DNA of 42,580 bases from Clostridium thermopalmarium DSM 5974 (GTDB taxonomy: Bacteria > Bacillota > Clostridia > Clostridiales > Clostridiaceae): positions 1 through 42,580 of the forward strand of contig NZ_PVXN01000040.1 of assembly GCF_002995795.1 (NCBI RefSeq), written 5' to 3'. Every line of letters starts with the position of its first letter. Within the stretch, counting starts at the first letter, position 1. A model generated the notes under the pieces. The model was not told the origin of the DNA, did no database searches, and was given only the letters and a program-made list of their open reading frames with translations. The position numbers and the translations under genes are program-made. Positions 16,663 to 25,558 of the stretch are shown here, one piece after another.

Positions 16663-17307
16663 TTACTTTTTAGACTTATTATAATCTTTTAAAAACTGTT
16701 CTATTCCTCTGTCTGTAAGAGGGTGATTTAGCATCTGCATCAATACCTTATATGGTATAGTAGCTATGTGAGATCCAGCTTTAGCTGCATTTAAAACATG
16801 CATTGGATGTCTTATACTAGCTGCTATTATTTCAGTTTCTATACCATAGATATCAAATATCTGAGCTATATCTGCTATTAAATCTATTCCATCAGTTCCT
16901 ATATCATCAAGTCTTCCTGCAAAAGGACTTACAAAACTAGCTCCTGCTTTTGCTGCAAGCAATGCTTGTTGTGCGGAGAATATTAAAGTCACATTTGTCC
17001 TTATTCCCTCTTGTGATAAAGTATGTACAGCTTTTATTCCTTCTTCACACATAGGTATTTTTATTACTATATTCTTATGTATTTTAGCTAATTGTCTTGC
17101 CTCTTCAACCATTTCCTCATGCTTTAAACTTATTACTTCTGCACTTATAGGGCCATCTACTATGGAGCATATCTCTTCTACAACTTCTTTTACATCTCTT
17201 CCTTCCTTTGCTATTAAAGAAGGATTAGTAGTAACTCCGTCTAAAATCCCCCATTCGCTTACTTTTCTTATTTCATCTACATTTGCTGTGTCAATAAATA
17301 TTTTCAT
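16663..17307 (-). CDS. Fructose-6-phosphate aldolase/transaldolase-type protein (small TalC/Fsa family)
   Basis: 214 residues, the size of the short transaldolase subfamily. [15 protein letters not shown] and the [13 protein letters not shown] motif are diagnostic. The Schiff-base lysine is Lys83 in NIVIKIPM. Family members are cytoplasmic; most clostridial ones act as transaldolases in the non-oxidative pentose phosphate pathway, others as fructose-6-phosphate aldolases, and sequence alone does not decide here. It has its own terminator and lies 75 bases after the nucleotidyltransferase gene on the same strand. Confidence 0.93.
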   Translation of the reverse strand: MKIFIDTANVDEIRKVSEWGILDGVTTNPSLIAKEGRDVKEVVEEICSIVDGPISAEVISLKHEEMVEEARQLAKIHKNIVIKIPMCEEGIKAVHTLSQEGIRTNVTLIFSAQQALLAAKAGASFVSPFAGRLDDIGTDGIDLIADIAQIFDIYGIETEIIAASIRHPMHVLNAAKAGSHIATIPYKVLMQMLNHPLTDRGIEQFLKDYNKSKK

Positions 17308-17381
17308 ACTTGTACCCCTTTCAAAATATTCATATATATAACTAAGCCAATAAATTAATATAGCACCTTTTCAACATAGCG

Positions 17382-18761
17382 CTAACTTTTATGACTGATA
17401 CTTTTTAAATACTTTAGAGCATCTTCCTTAGTTATTATTTCTTCATAATAGGCTTTTTTATCCAGTTCCTCAAGTACTTTTCCTATATTCTTTCCTTTTA
17501 GTCCTGTAACTTCAATAATCTCTTTTCCATTTATAAACCTATTATCCTTAACATTTTTATATAGTTTATATTCTTTTAAAAGGTTTTCAATATATTCATT
17601 AAACATCTGCTCCTCATTATCTGGGTCATAGAGCATCTTTGTAGCATGCATATCACAATAAGATATGGCTAATATATAAGGTATGTATTCATCATATCTT
17701 GAAAAAAACTTATAAAAGCTTCTTTTATAGTTTTTAACATTATTCTTGCAAAGGCCTAAAGGATACATATGTGCTTCTACTAGAGCTTTTATAAACTTTT
17801 GTGCTTTTTTAGGAAAACCTAATACTTCAAGAGCTTCTTCTATAATTTTTGCTCCCTCTTTATCATGTCCTATAAAGCTTATCTTCCCATCATTATTTCT
17901 ATAACACTTTACTTTACCTATGTCATGACAAAAAGCTGCTAGCGAAAAATATACTCCTATAGAAACCTCTCCTAGATTAACTTTAAATATATCTAAATCT
18001 AGTCCTTCTACTTTAAGTTCTCCTCTTAAAAGTTCCTTAGAATTACGATAAACCAAGTTCATATGTGTAAAAGCATCTTCTATGTGATATTTGCACTTAC
18101 CTACGGTTTTAAGCTCATCTATATAAGGCAATAATTCTTTTAAAACACCATATTTATCTAACTCTTCAAAAGCAATTCCATTGTCGTCCACCTTTAATAT
18201 TTCTATAAGTTCATTAAAAATCCTCTCTTTAGGAGAAAATTTTATATATTTATTTTCTCTTCTAATATGTTCTTCACAAAGCTTACTAAAATGCATTCCA
18301 TACTTAATAGCAAATCTACATCCTCTTAATATCCTAATTCTATCCTTCTGTATGCTATCTTCCTTCACCTCATGAATAATCTTTGTCCTTATATGTTCCC
18401 TTCCCCTAAACGGATCTATTATGTTATTACTGATTAACTTTAAGGCTATTGCATTTATGGTAAAATCTCTGCTTTGTAAATCTTCCTCTATATTGTTTCC
18501 ATTTAACAAAGCTATATCTAAGATTTTATCTTCAATAACAGCTCTATATATTTTGATGTCTTCTTTTATGGGGAAAATTTTATATCCTTTACTTTCTAAA
18601 GCTCTTATAAAGAAATGAATGTCTCCATCATATACTATATCCAAATCCTTAAATTCCTTATTTTTTTGAAGGAGTTTATCTCTAATATATCCCCCAACTA
18701 TATAAGCATCTCCTCCAATATCTCTTATTATATTTTTTATGTCATTTATTATTTTGTTCAC
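17382..18761 (-). CDS. CCA tRNA nucleotidyltransferase / poly(A) polymerase family protein with HD domain
   Basis: The nucleotidyltransferase core shows YIVGGYIRDKLL, the metal pair in KDLDIVYDGD, SRDFTINAIAL and the RILRGCRFAIKYG motif. After the RNA-binding middle comes an HD region (AAFCHDIGKV). It repairs or adds tRNA 3' CCA ends, or adds poly(A); the two cannot be separated here. The start is uncertain: an ATG at 18815 has only a distant, weak site and one at 18776 has none, while GTG 18761 has AGGTG at 5-base spacing and a TATAAT-like -10 just upstream, so I prefer it (460 residues). The gap above it (18777-19206) is A/T-rich, with a TGTCGAA core on the minus strand at 19028-19034 and nothing else clear. 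Confidence 0.9.
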   Translation of the reverse strand: MNKIINDIKNIIRDIGGDAYIVGGYIRDKLLQKNKEFKDLDIVYDGDIHFFIRALESKGYKIFPIKEDIKIYRAVIEDKILDIALLNGNNIEEDLQSRDFTINAIALKLISNNIIDPFRGREHIRTKIIHEVKEDSIQKDRIRILRGCRFAIKYGMHFSKLCEEHIRRENKYIKFSPKERIFNELIEILKVDDNGIAFEELDKYGVLKELLPYIDELKTVGKCKYHIEDAFTHMNLVYRNSKELLRGELKVEGLDLDIFKVNLGEVSIGVYFSLAAFCHDIGKVKCYRNNDGKISFIGHDKEGAKIIEEALEVLGFPKKAQKFIKALVEAHMYPLGLCKNNVKNYKRSFYKFFSRYDEYIPYILAISYCDMHATKMLYDPDNEEQMFNEYIENLLKEYKLYKNVKDNRFINGKEIIEVTGLKGKNIGKVLEELDKKAYYEEIITKEDALKYLKSISHKS

Positions 18762-19206
18762 TATTTCACCTACCATAATTATAGTATACTCTAACTTATA
18801 CTTTAATTTTAACATACTAAGGCAAATCTCTCTTACTACCTTTATGAAAATTTTTCTTATTTTTTACAGTACCTTTTAAAGAATCGCTTTTATTTTTATT
18901 TATAGTAAAATTTAAAAAATATTGTTATATATTATGGATGGATTATATACATAATATCCATAAAAATTTAATATATTCCAATTAATATACTGATATGTTA
19001 AATTTAAATCTAACTTTACATTATAGTTTCGACATTACTAATATGATTATCCATTTAATTACTATTTTATTCGGCAATTATTTTGTTTATTTTGTTTACA
19101 ATTTATTACTAATTTTTGAACAACTTTTTAATAAGCTTGTCTTATACCTTGATTTTTCTAGCATTTAACTATTTGTTCTATTTGTATTTTATTTACAAAA
19201 AATATA

Positions 19207-19235
19207 TTGACTTTTGAATAATTTGGTAGTATATT
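19207..19235 (+). promoter_or_regulatory. Distal promoter of the AbrB-like gene
   Basis: TTGACT (19207-19212), 17-base spacer, TATATT (19230-19235): a good vegetative promoter about 185 bases before the start codon. Confidence 0.7.
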
Positions 19236-19295
19236 AACTTTAGATGGAATTTAATAAGAATTTTGTAACAATATCAAAAAAAATCATTTTACATA

Positions 19296-19344
19296 TTGAC
19301 TTCTTTTGTCACATTTGTTATTATCTAACGTGGAAGTTGTCGAA
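19296..19344 (+). promoter_or_regulatory. Proximal promoter of the AbrB-like gene with a Spo0A box
   Basis: TTGACT (19296-19301), 17-base spacer, TATTAT (19319-19324). A 0A box core TGTCGAA (19338-19344, within TTGTCGAAAT) lies about +8 to +14. B. subtilis abrB also has two promoters with Spo0A boxes just downstream of the start sites, where Spo0A~P represses it. The same arrangement here suggests sporulation-linked repression (inference). Confidence 0.75.
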
Positions 19345-19418
19345 ATGTGTAAAGCAAATTTCTAGTTCTTATTACTAGTCAATTATATGTTAATTTAAAA
19401 TTTAAGGAGGAATTATTA

Positions 19419-19667
19419 ATGAAATCAACAGGTGTAGTAAGAAGAGTAGATGAATTAGGAAGAATTGTTATCCCAATAGAATTAAGAAGAACTCTAGATA
19501 TAGCAGAAAAGGACGCTTTAGAAATATACGTAGATGGTGAGCAAATCATACTTAAAAAATATGAGCCAGCATGTATCTTCTGTGGAGATGCTAGAAACGT
19601 TATAAACTACAAAGGAAAAAATATCTGCAGATCTTGTTTAGAATCTTTAAAAGAAGAAGCAAAATAA
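19419..19667 (+). CDS. AbrB/SpoVT-family transition-state regulator
   Basis: 82 residues. The N-terminal swapped-hairpin DNA-binding domain (STGVVRRVDELGRIVIPIEL) is a near-standard AbrB domain. The C-terminus carries two CxxC pairs (CIFC and CRSC), which could bind zinc; this tail is common in clostridial AbrB proteins and differs from the B. subtilis C-terminal domain. AAGGAGG precedes the ATG. It stands alone between two tandem promoters and a strong terminator. It probably represses stationary-phase and sporulation genes. Confidence 0.92.
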   Translation: MKSTGVVRRVDELGRIVIPIELRRTLDIAEKDALEIYVDGEQIILKKYEPACIFCGDARNVINYKGKNICRSCLESLKEEAK

Positions 19668-19698
19668 ATATTTATCCCCTTTAACAGATATCCCCTTT

Positions 19699-19736
19699 GA
19701 TCCCATAACTTTTGATTATGGGATCATTTATTTTTT
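19699..19736 (+). terminator. Terminator of the AbrB-like gene
   Basis: gatcccataa (19699-19708) pairs perfectly with ttatgggatc (19716-19725), followed by atttatttttt. Confidence 0.9.
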
Positions 19737-19739
19737 AAA

Positions 19740-19773
19740 AAATATAAAAGCGCCAAAAAAGTTCGGCGCTTTT
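19740..19773 (-). terminator. Terminator of the NlpC/P60 gene
   Basis: aaaagcgcc (19746-19754) and ggcgctttt (19765-19773) form a 9-bp stem; on the minus strand it is followed by a short T-rich run. Confidence 0.8.
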
Positions 19774-19795
19774 TCATATGTATTTTTATACTAAT

Positions 19796-20959
19796 TTATC
19801 TAACTCTTCTTGCCCAAGCATAATCTGATCTGCTTAATAGTGAACTTATCTTTACAACGTCTCCTGTTCTTGGAGCGTGAATGTAAGAGCCATTTCCTAC
19901 ATATATACCTACATGGTGTACTGGATTATCACCATTCTTAAAGAATACCAAATCTCCTGGCTGTAAATCATCTCTTGAAACGTAAGTTCCTACTTCAGCT
20001 TGGTCACGCGAAACTCTTGGTAAGTTTATTCCAAAATGAGCATAAACATATTTTGTAAATCCTGAACAATCAAAGGAATTTGGACCAGTTGCTCCCCAAA
20101 CATAAGGAGTTCCTAGAAATTGAGATGCATAACTAATTAATGCATCAGATGAATAACTAGAACTAGATTGAGACCCTCTTGATGGTCTATTGCTTGATGA
20201 AGTAGATTTTGAACTAGTCTTTGAACTTGAGGCTGCTGATTGATATCTTCTTTTTGCTTGTTCTATAAGCTTTTTAGTTTGTGCGATTTGTTCTTCATCT
20301 GCTTTTAAAGCATTAGCATATAGAGCACTTTGCGCTTTTGCTTCTTCAATAAGCTTATTTTGTTTCTTTTTATCTTCTTCTAATTTTTTAATCTTTTCTT
20401 GCTGAGCTATATTTAATTTTTTTAGATTACTCTTCTCTTTTTGCAGTTTTTCCTGCTTTGCTTGTAAATCTTCCTGCTTTCGTTTTAGGTCATTAACTAT
20501 CTTTTTATCTAGTTCTGTAATTTGCTTAACCGCTTCTATCCTTTCAATGAAATCGCTTAAATCTTCCGCACCTAAAAACACTTCTAAATATCCACCTATG
20601 CCGTTCATATACATTGCCTTAATTCTTTCATTAAACAGCTCTTGTTCTTCTTCTATGTCCTTTTGTGCCTTTTCTATTTCGCTTTGAGCTAAATCTATAT
20701 CACTTTCAATTGATTTAATTTTATTCCTGTTTTCTTCAATTTCCGACATTAAGCTTTCTATTCTTCCATCAAATTCTTCAATTTTTGCTTCTAAATTTGC
20801 TATTTTATTTTGAACACTTTTATATTGATTTTTATGCTGTTGTAGTGTATTCTGTTGGCTTTTTAGCTTGTCCGATAACGTATCTGCAACAGCTCCAGTT
20901 GTGCTCATAGTAACTAATAAAACTGCTGCTGTTACTATTGACGCCACTTTCTTATGCAC
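19796..20959 (-). CDS. Secreted NlpC/P60 peptidoglycan endopeptidase with coiled-coil domain
   Basis: 387 residues from GTG 20959, chosen because AGGGG is at 9-base spacing; the ATG at 20968 touches the ribosome-binding site. A signal peptide (VASIVTAAVLLVTMSTTGAVA, cleaved after AVA) is followed by a long coiled coil like that of PcsB/CwlO proteins (about 30-235), a Ser-rich linker, and a C-terminal NlpC/P60 domain. The catalytic Cys is in FDCSGF, with His in HHVGIYVG and a second His in YIHAPRTG. It cleaves peptide stems of peptidoglycan; the coiled coil suggests control by an FtsEX-type complex (inference). It replaces other genes between rsmI and abrB in the usual order. Confidence 0.93.
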   Translation of the reverse strand: MHKKVASIVTAAVLLVTMSTTGAVADTLSDKLKSQQNTLQQHKNQYKSVQNKIANLEAKIEEFDGRIESLMSEIEENRNKIKSIESDIDLAQSEIEKAQKDIEEEQELFNERIKAMYMNGIGGYLEVFLGAEDLSDFIERIEAVKQITELDKKIVNDLKRKQEDLQAKQEKLQKEKSNLKKLNIAQQEKIKKLEEDKKKQNKLIEEAKAQSALYANALKADEEQIAQTKKLIEQAKRRYQSAASSSKTSSKSTSSSNRPSRGSQSSSSYSSDALISYASQFLGTPYVWGATGPNSFDCSGFTKYVYAHFGINLPRVSRDQAEVGTYVSRDDLQPGDLVFFKNGDNPVHHVGIYVGNGSYIHAPRTGDVVKISSLLSRSDYAWARRVR

Positions 20960-21074
20960 TATTCCCATCCCCTTTGCAACTTAATTATTTCTTCTCTACG
21001 TGAAAAACATACAATATATTATATCATAAAAAGATAACATTTACAGGGTAAAATCTTTAACTTTCTGTAACTTA

Positions 21075-21917
21075 TTACAACTTTAAAGAATATTTATATA
21101 CCTCTGACTTAGCTATATTTCTGTCTTTAGCTACTTTTTTTATAGCATCTTTTTTGCTTATTCCCTCATTCATATATTTCTTTATATGCTCTTCAATTGT
21201 TAATTTCCTCCATACCTCCTCCTCTTCTTTTCTTTTTTCTTCTCTGCTCTTACCTTGAACCACAAGCACATATTCTCCTCTTGGTTCCTTATTTCTATAA
21301 TATTCTATAGCTTCACTCAAATTCCTTCTTATTATTTCCTCATGAATTTTAGTAAGTTCTCTACATATAGCAATCTGCCTATCCCCTAAATTTTCATATA
21401 AAAATTCTAAAGTCTTTATAAGTCTATGAGGTGCCTCATAAAAAATTAAGGTCTCTTCTCTATCTTTTAAATCTTCTATAATAGACTTCCTATCTTTATT
21501 TTCTCTAGGCAAAAATCCTCTAAATAAAAACTTAGTTGTGTCAAGTCCTGAATAAACAAGTGCTGTAGTAACAGCAGTGGCTCCAGTCAGCACATCAAAC
21601 TCTATTCCCTCTTCTATGCACTTTTTCACAATAACACTTCCTGGATCTGATATTCCAGGAGTTCCAGCATCAGACACTAAGGCTACATTCTTTCCTTCCT
21701 TTAATATCTCTATAATGTTCTCACTTTTCTCGTTTTCATTAAACTTATGATAGCTTACAAGGGGCTTTTTTATATTAAAATGATTTAAAAGCTTCAGACT
21801 CTGCCTTGTATCCTCTGCAGCCACTAAATCTACATTTTCTAAAACTTCCAAGGCCCTTAATGTTATATCCTTTAAATTTCCAATAGGCGTTGGAACCACA
21901 TACAATCTACCACTCAC
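21075..21917 (-). CDS. rsmI: 16S rRNA (cytidine1402-2'-O)-methyltransferase RsmI
   Basis: 280 residues from GTG 21917, preceded by AAAGGAGGAG; the ATG at 21959 lies upstream of that site. The SAM tetrapyrrole-methylase-like fold is clear: LYVVPTPIGNLKDITLRALE, DLVAAEDTRQS and SDAGTPGISDPG. It methylates the 2'-OH of C1402 in the ribosomal P site. It lies 115 bases after the TrmN6-type gene on the same strand, as in the B. subtilis yabB-yazA-rsmI order, but I see no yazA (GIY-YIG) gene between them. Confidence 0.95.
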   Translation of the reverse strand: MSGRLYVVPTPIGNLKDITLRALEVLENVDLVAAEDTRQSLKLLNHFNIKKPLVSYHKFNENEKSENIIEILKEGKNVALVSDAGTPGISDPGSVIVKKCIEEGIEFDVLTGATAVTTALVYSGLDTTKFLFRGFLPRENKDRKSIIEDLKDREETLIFYEAPHRLIKTLEFLYENLGDRQIAICRELTKIHEEIIRRNLSEAIEYYRNKEPRGEYVLVVQGKSREEKRKEEEEVWRKLTIEEHIKKYMNEGISKKDAIKKVAKDRNIAKSEVYKYSLKL

Positions 21918-22032
21918 AGTATCTCCTCCTTTTCTCCGCTCTAAATTCCATTTATCCACTTATCTACTGTACCTATAAGCGCTTTTTACTCCCCAAACTT
22001 TTTAACCTCTGTTTCCACTCTTTCCTAATTTA

Positions 22033-22782
22033 TTACTGGCCGCTTCTTCCATAAATTTTATTTATCTGTTCCGAATAGTTTCCATATTCATCATAAACAA
22101 AAATAGGAGGTTCCCATTTAAGAAATGCTCCTCCATCTCTCTGCCCTTCTACTAATACAATATTAGGAGCTTTTTTAGTATTAGGATGAATCATCTGTAT
22201 TCTTTTTGGTTCTATTTTATGTTTCCTCATCAAGGTTAATATATCTGCTAATCTATCTGGTCTATGTATCATATACATTCTCTTATTATTATTTAATAAA
22301 ATTCTACAGGCTATTATCACATCTTCTAAAGTGCAGCAAATCTCATGCCTTGCTATTGCCATCTTATCCTCAGGATTTACTATGCCTGAATTTGCAAGCT
22401 TGTAAGGCGGGTTTACTGTAACTACATCTGCTTTAGGAAGCTTTTTTAAAAGATCTAAATTTCTCAAATCTCCATTTATGAAATTTACCCTATGTTCTAA
22501 TTTATTAAGTTGAACTGACCTTTTAGCCATTTCAACCATTTCTTCTTGTATTTCAATTCCTGTTATACTTGATGCTTCTGTTTTTCCTGCAAGGATAAAA
22601 GGAATTATTCCTGTTCCGCTGCATAAATCTATAACACTACTTCCTCTCTTTACCTGTGCAAAATTAGCAAGTAAAACTGCATCTATTCCAAACCTAAATC
22701 CTTTCTTTTTTTGTATTACATAAAGATTTTTTAATTGTAGATCATCTAAAGTTTCATCATTTTTTACTAAATCCATATCCAA
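22033..22782 (-). CDS. tRNA1(Val) N6-adenine methyltransferase-like protein (TrmN6/YabB type)
   Basis: 249 residues with a Rossmann methyltransferase core: FGIDAVLLANFA, VIDLCSGTGIIPF (SAM motif I), then VTVNPPYKL, the NPPY motif of N6-adenine methylases. Family members methylate A37 of tRNA-Val. The frame opens with TTG 22782 (GGTGA upstream at 6 bases); ATG 22776, two codons later, is an alternative. It is first in a minus-strand pair with rsmI and is divergent from lrgA. Confidence 0.9.
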   Translation of the reverse strand: MDMDLVKNDETLDDLQLKNLYVIQKKKGFRFGIDAVLLANFAQVKRGSSVIDLCSGTGIIPFILAGKTEASSITGIEIQEEMVEMAKRSVQLNKLEHRVNFINGDLRNLDLLKKLPKADVVTVNPPYKLANSGIVNPEDKMAIARHEICCTLEDVIIACRILLNNNKRMYMIHRPDRLADILTLMRKHKIEPKRIQMIHPNTKKAPNIVLVEGQRDGGAFLKWEPPIFVYDEYGNYSEQINKIYGRSGQ

Positions 22783-22950
22783 ATTATATCACCACTTTAT
22801 AATATTATACCCAATATTCTAACATCTTCTAAGATTATATACTATCCTTAGCCTATTATAATATATCATATTATAAATTTTTTAAAATTGTATAGAATAC
22901 TCTTTCTTTTTTTCCTATTCTTACAATTGCTATTTCCCGCCAAAAAAGTT

Positions 22951-22962
22951 GTATTATAATAC
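22951..22962. promoter_or_regulatory. 12-bp perfect palindrome upstream of lrgAB
   Basis: gtattataatac in the 290-base divergent gap between the methylase gene and lrgA. It contains TATAAT and could be a -10 region under a symmetric operator, but no good -35 is at the right distance. Weak call. Confidence 0.3.
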
Positions 22963-23072
22963 CTAGTAAATATTTAATGTGGTATTAAAAAGCACATAAA
23001 AATATACTTAAAGCCATTATAATGATAGATTATAAAAATTTATATTTTGAATACTTATTTGGAGGTGACAAT

Positions 23073-23423
23073 TTGAAATTATTAAGGCAAATTGCTATTA
23101 TCTTTAGTATATACTTTTTAGGAGAAGTAATCCAAAAAACCTTAAGCCTTGCTATACCAGGCAGTGTACTTGGAATGCTTATACTTTTACTACTTTTATC
23201 CACAGGAGTTATTAAACTTAGAATGATTGAAGATATCAGCAACTTTTTATTAGACCATTTAGCTTTTTTCTTTATACCAGCAGGCGTTGGTCTAATTTCA
23301 AGTTTCTCCATGCTTAAAGGAAACTTACTTGCTATTATTATTGTATCCTTACTTTCTACCATAGTAGTATTATTGGTTACAGGAATAATAGTTCAACTTA
23401 TGATGAAAGGGGAAAACCAATGA
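23073..23423 (+). CDS. lrgA: CidA/LrgA-family holin-like membrane protein
   Basis: 116 residues from TTG 23073, which has GGAGGTG at 5-base spacing; an upstream ATG at 23022 has no such site. Four hydrophobic helices, with the family's IPGSVLGMLIL segment and the FFIPAGVGLI segment. LrgA/CidA proteins are small oligomeric holin-like proteins tied to murein hydrolase control, and in some bacteria to pyruvate transport. It overlaps lrgB by 4 bases (ATGA), so the two are coupled. The pair is plus-strand inside an otherwise minus-strand block. Confidence 0.88.
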   Translation: MKLLRQIAIIFSIYFLGEVIQKTLSLAIPGSVLGMLILLLLLSTGVIKLRMIEDISNFLLDHLAFFFIPAGVGLISSFSMLKGNLLAIIIVSLLSTIVVLLVTGIIVQLMMKGENQ

Positions 23424-24124
23424 GAGGTCTTATTGATACTCCACTCTTTGGAATATTAATTTCATTAATTGCTTTTGAAATTGGATGTTTAATATATTCT
23501 AAAACTAAAATAACTTTATTTAATCCACTACTTATAAGCATTGCTTTGATAATAAGTTTTCTTATTAAGTTTAATATAAGCTTAACTTACTATAATATAG
23601 GGGGACAATTCATATCCTTTTTTCTCGGCCCTTCTACTGTGGTACTAGCTGTTCCTTTGTATAAAAAAATAAACCTGCTAAAAAAATATGCTATACCTAT
23701 ATTGATTGGTATAACTAGCGGGTCTTGTATTGGAATTATTACTATAATTATATTGAGCTATATTTTTAAAATAGATAGTCCGCTGAATTCTTCTCTAATC
23801 CCTAAATCAGTGACAACTCCTATTGGAGTTGAGATATCAAAGCAGCTAGGAGGAATACCATCTATTACTGTAGCAGCTATAATTTCTACTGGTATTATAG
23901 GAGCTGTTATAGGACCTGCAATCTTAAACTTATTTAAAATAAAAAATAAAGTTGCAGTGGGTATTGCTATAGGCACAGCATCTCACGCAGTAGGAACCAC
24001 AAAAGCAATAGAGCTTGGAGAAACAGAAGGTGCAATGAGTGGATTATCTATTGGTATTGCCGGACTTATTACTGTATTTTTAGCTCCTGTTTTATTTAAA
24101 ATTTTTAATGTACTTGTCCAATAA
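23420..24124 (+). CDS. lrgB: LrgB/CidB-family membrane protein
   Basis: 234 residues, strongly hydrophobic with several membrane helices. The conserved SLIPKSVTTPIGVEIS segment and the AIGTASHAVGTTKAIELGE segment identify LrgB. It is the partner of LrgA in the membrane; the complex is linked to autolysis control and, in Bacillus, pyruvate uptake. No LytST-type regulator gene lies nearby. A two-way terminator follows. Confidence 0.93.
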   Translation: MRGLIDTPLFGILISLIAFEIGCLIYSKTKITLFNPLLISIALIISFLIKFNISLTYYNIGGQFISFFLGPSTVVLAVPLYKKINLLKKYAIPILIGITSGSCIGIITIIILSYIFKIDSPLNSSLIPKSVTTPIGVEISKQLGGIPSITVAAIISTGIIGAVIGPAILNLFKIKNKVAVGIAIGTASHAVGTTKAIELGETEGAMSGLSIGIAGLITVFLAPVLFKIFNVLVQ

Positions 24125-24157
24125 AAAAAGTCGTCACAAAGACGACCTTTTTTATTA
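24123..24157. terminator. Bidirectional terminator between lrgB and ferredoxin
   Basis: gtcgtc (24130-24135) and gacgac (24141-24146) with flanking A and T runs on both sides, serving the convergent lrgB and ferredoxin genes. Confidence 0.8.
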
Positions 24158-24160
24158 CTA

Positions 24161-24334
24161 TTATTCGTCAGCTGAAATTGCTCCAACTGGACAAACATTA
24201 GCACAGTTTCCACAGTCTATGCAAGTGTTTGCATCGATGTTGAATTGAGTATCTCCTTGGCTGATTGCTCCAACTGGGCATTCAGAAGCACAAGCTCCAC
24301 AGCTTACACATGAATCACCGATCTTAAATGCCAT
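24161..24334 (-). CDS. 2[4Fe-4S] clostridial-type ferredoxin
   Basis: 57 residues from ATG 24334 (AGGAGGTG upstream). Two complete cluster motifs are visible: CVSCGACASECPVGAI and CIDCGNCANVCPVGAI. It is a soluble low-potential electron carrier for clostridial metabolism (pyruvate:ferredoxin oxidoreductase, hydrogenase and similar). It stands alone, so no particular partner can be named. All eight cysteines are present. Confidence 0.97.
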   Translation of the reverse strand: MAFKIGDSCVSCGACASECPVGAISQGDTQFNIDANTCIDCGNCANVCPVGAISADE

Positions 24335-24433
24335 GAAAAACACCTCCTCAAAACTTTAGATACATGCATTTATTTAATATGTACATGCCCTTTCTATTTT
24401 ACCACGTTTGTCTAAAATTTAAAAGCCATAATT

Positions 24434-24637
24434 TTATATTACATTATATCCCATATCATCTAACAAGTCTTGTATTTTTTCTAAGGTTATAAAGTAGCTG
24501 TCATATACTATATCCACTTCTCCTTTTTCCTTTTTTATATGACAAGCTATAATTCCTTCTTCATTACTTAAAGCCGTTCTTATAGTTCCTACGTCACTTT
24601 GAGATCGAAGATTAGAAACTTTTATAATCGCTTTCAT
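24434..24637 (-). CDS. HMA-fold (CopZ-like) small protein lacking the metal-binding CxxC
   Basis: 67 residues with the ferredoxin-like pattern of heavy-metal-associated domains: MKAIIKVSNLRSQSDVGTIR, an ALSNEEGIIACHIKKEKGEV stretch, then DIVYDSYFITLEKIQDLLDD. The loop that normally holds MTCxxC reads NLRSQSDV, so the metal cysteines are gone; the one Cys is in the second strand. It is 11 bases after ricT with GGGGGAG before its ATG, so it belongs to the holB-ricT operon. It may be a protein-interaction domain; the function is unknown. Confidence 0.7.
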   Translation of the reverse strand: MKAIIKVSNLRSQSDVGTIRTALSNEEGIIACHIKKEKGEVDIVYDSYFITLEKIQDLLDDMGYNVI

Positions 24638-24648
24638 GTCGCTCCCCC

Positions 24649-25557
24649 TTAGTTATCGTCTAATAACTCTCTTAAAGTCTCATCATCTATATCTTCAGCT
24701 TCTAATTCAATATCATCTTCATTTATAGGTACATATTCATATTCTCCAGATACTAAAGATATTTCATGTATTTTTAACTCCTTTATATCATCCTCACCAT
24801 CTGGAGTCTTTATTTTAACTTTAACGCTTTCCTTTACCACAGAATTGCTAATAACCTGACCTCTTCCATAAGGAGTATCAACAATAGAATCTACCCTTGG
24901 AAGCTTCTTTTTTATATCTTCATAGGTTGATTGTTCGTAATTTAGACAGCACATAAGTCTTCCGCAGATTCCTGAAATCTTAGTAGGATTTAGAGATAGA
25001 TTTTGTTCTTTTGCCATTTTTATAGATACAGGAACAAAGTCTCCTAAGAAAGAAGCACAGCACATAGGTCTTCCGCAAGGTCCAAGTCCCCCTATCATTT
25101 TAGCTTCATCTCTAACACCTATTTGTCTTAATTCTATTCTTGTTCTAAATACAGCTGCTAAATCCTTAACTAATTCTCTAAAATCTACTCTTCCTTCTGC
25201 TGTGAAATAAAATATAATTTTGTTGTTATCAAAAGTATACTCCACATCTATAAGCTTCATTGGAAGTTGATGTTTTTGAATCTTCTCTTCGCATATTTTT
25301 AGAGCTTCTTCTTCTCTTCTCTTATTATCCATATGCTTATTTACATCTTCTTCTGTAGCCTTCCTTATAACATTTTTAAGTGGAGTTACAACCTCATCTT
25401 CACTTATACTCTTAGGCCCAATAACGCACTGACCAAATTCTATCCCTCTAACTGTTTCAACTATTACATTATCGCCTTGTTTTATGTCTAATTCGTTAGG
25501 GTCAAAATAATATATTTTTCCTGACTTTTTAAACCTTACTCCTACTACTGTTACCAT
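24649..25557 (-). CDS. ricT: PSP1-domain protein RicT (YaaT)
   Basis: 302 residues. The cysteine-rich core GLGPCGRPMCCASFLGDF and ISGICGRLMCCLNYE are hallmarks of RicT. In B. subtilis it forms the Ric complex with RicA and RicF, binds Fe-S clusters, and promotes RNase Y processing, Spo0F phosphorelay and sporulation. It lies between holB and the HMA-like gene, start codon 1 base from the holB stop, as in the yaaT locus. A long acidic tail (about 275-302) ends the protein. Confidence 0.94.
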   Translation of the reverse strand: MVTVVGVRFKKSGKIYYFDPNELDIKQGDNVIVETVRGIEFGQCVIGPKSISEDEVVTPLKNVIRKATEEDVNKHMDNKRREEEALKICEEKIQKHQLPMKLIDVEYTFDNNKIIFYFTAEGRVDFRELVKDLAAVFRTRIELRQIGVRDEAKMIGGLGPCGRPMCCASFLGDFVPVSIKMAKEQNLSLNPTKISGICGRLMCCLNYEQSTYEDIKKKLPRVDSIVDTPYGRGQVISNSVVKESVKVKIKTPDGEDDIKELKIHEISLVSGEYEYVPINEDDIELEAEDIDDETLRELLDDN

Positions 25558-25558
25558 T

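Noticed and set aside
19028-19034. TGTCGAA core on the minus strand as another Spo0A box for the AbrB-like gene
   Set aside because: It is about 180 bases upstream of the distal promoter with no nearby promoter element; a 7-base core is expected by chance at this scale.
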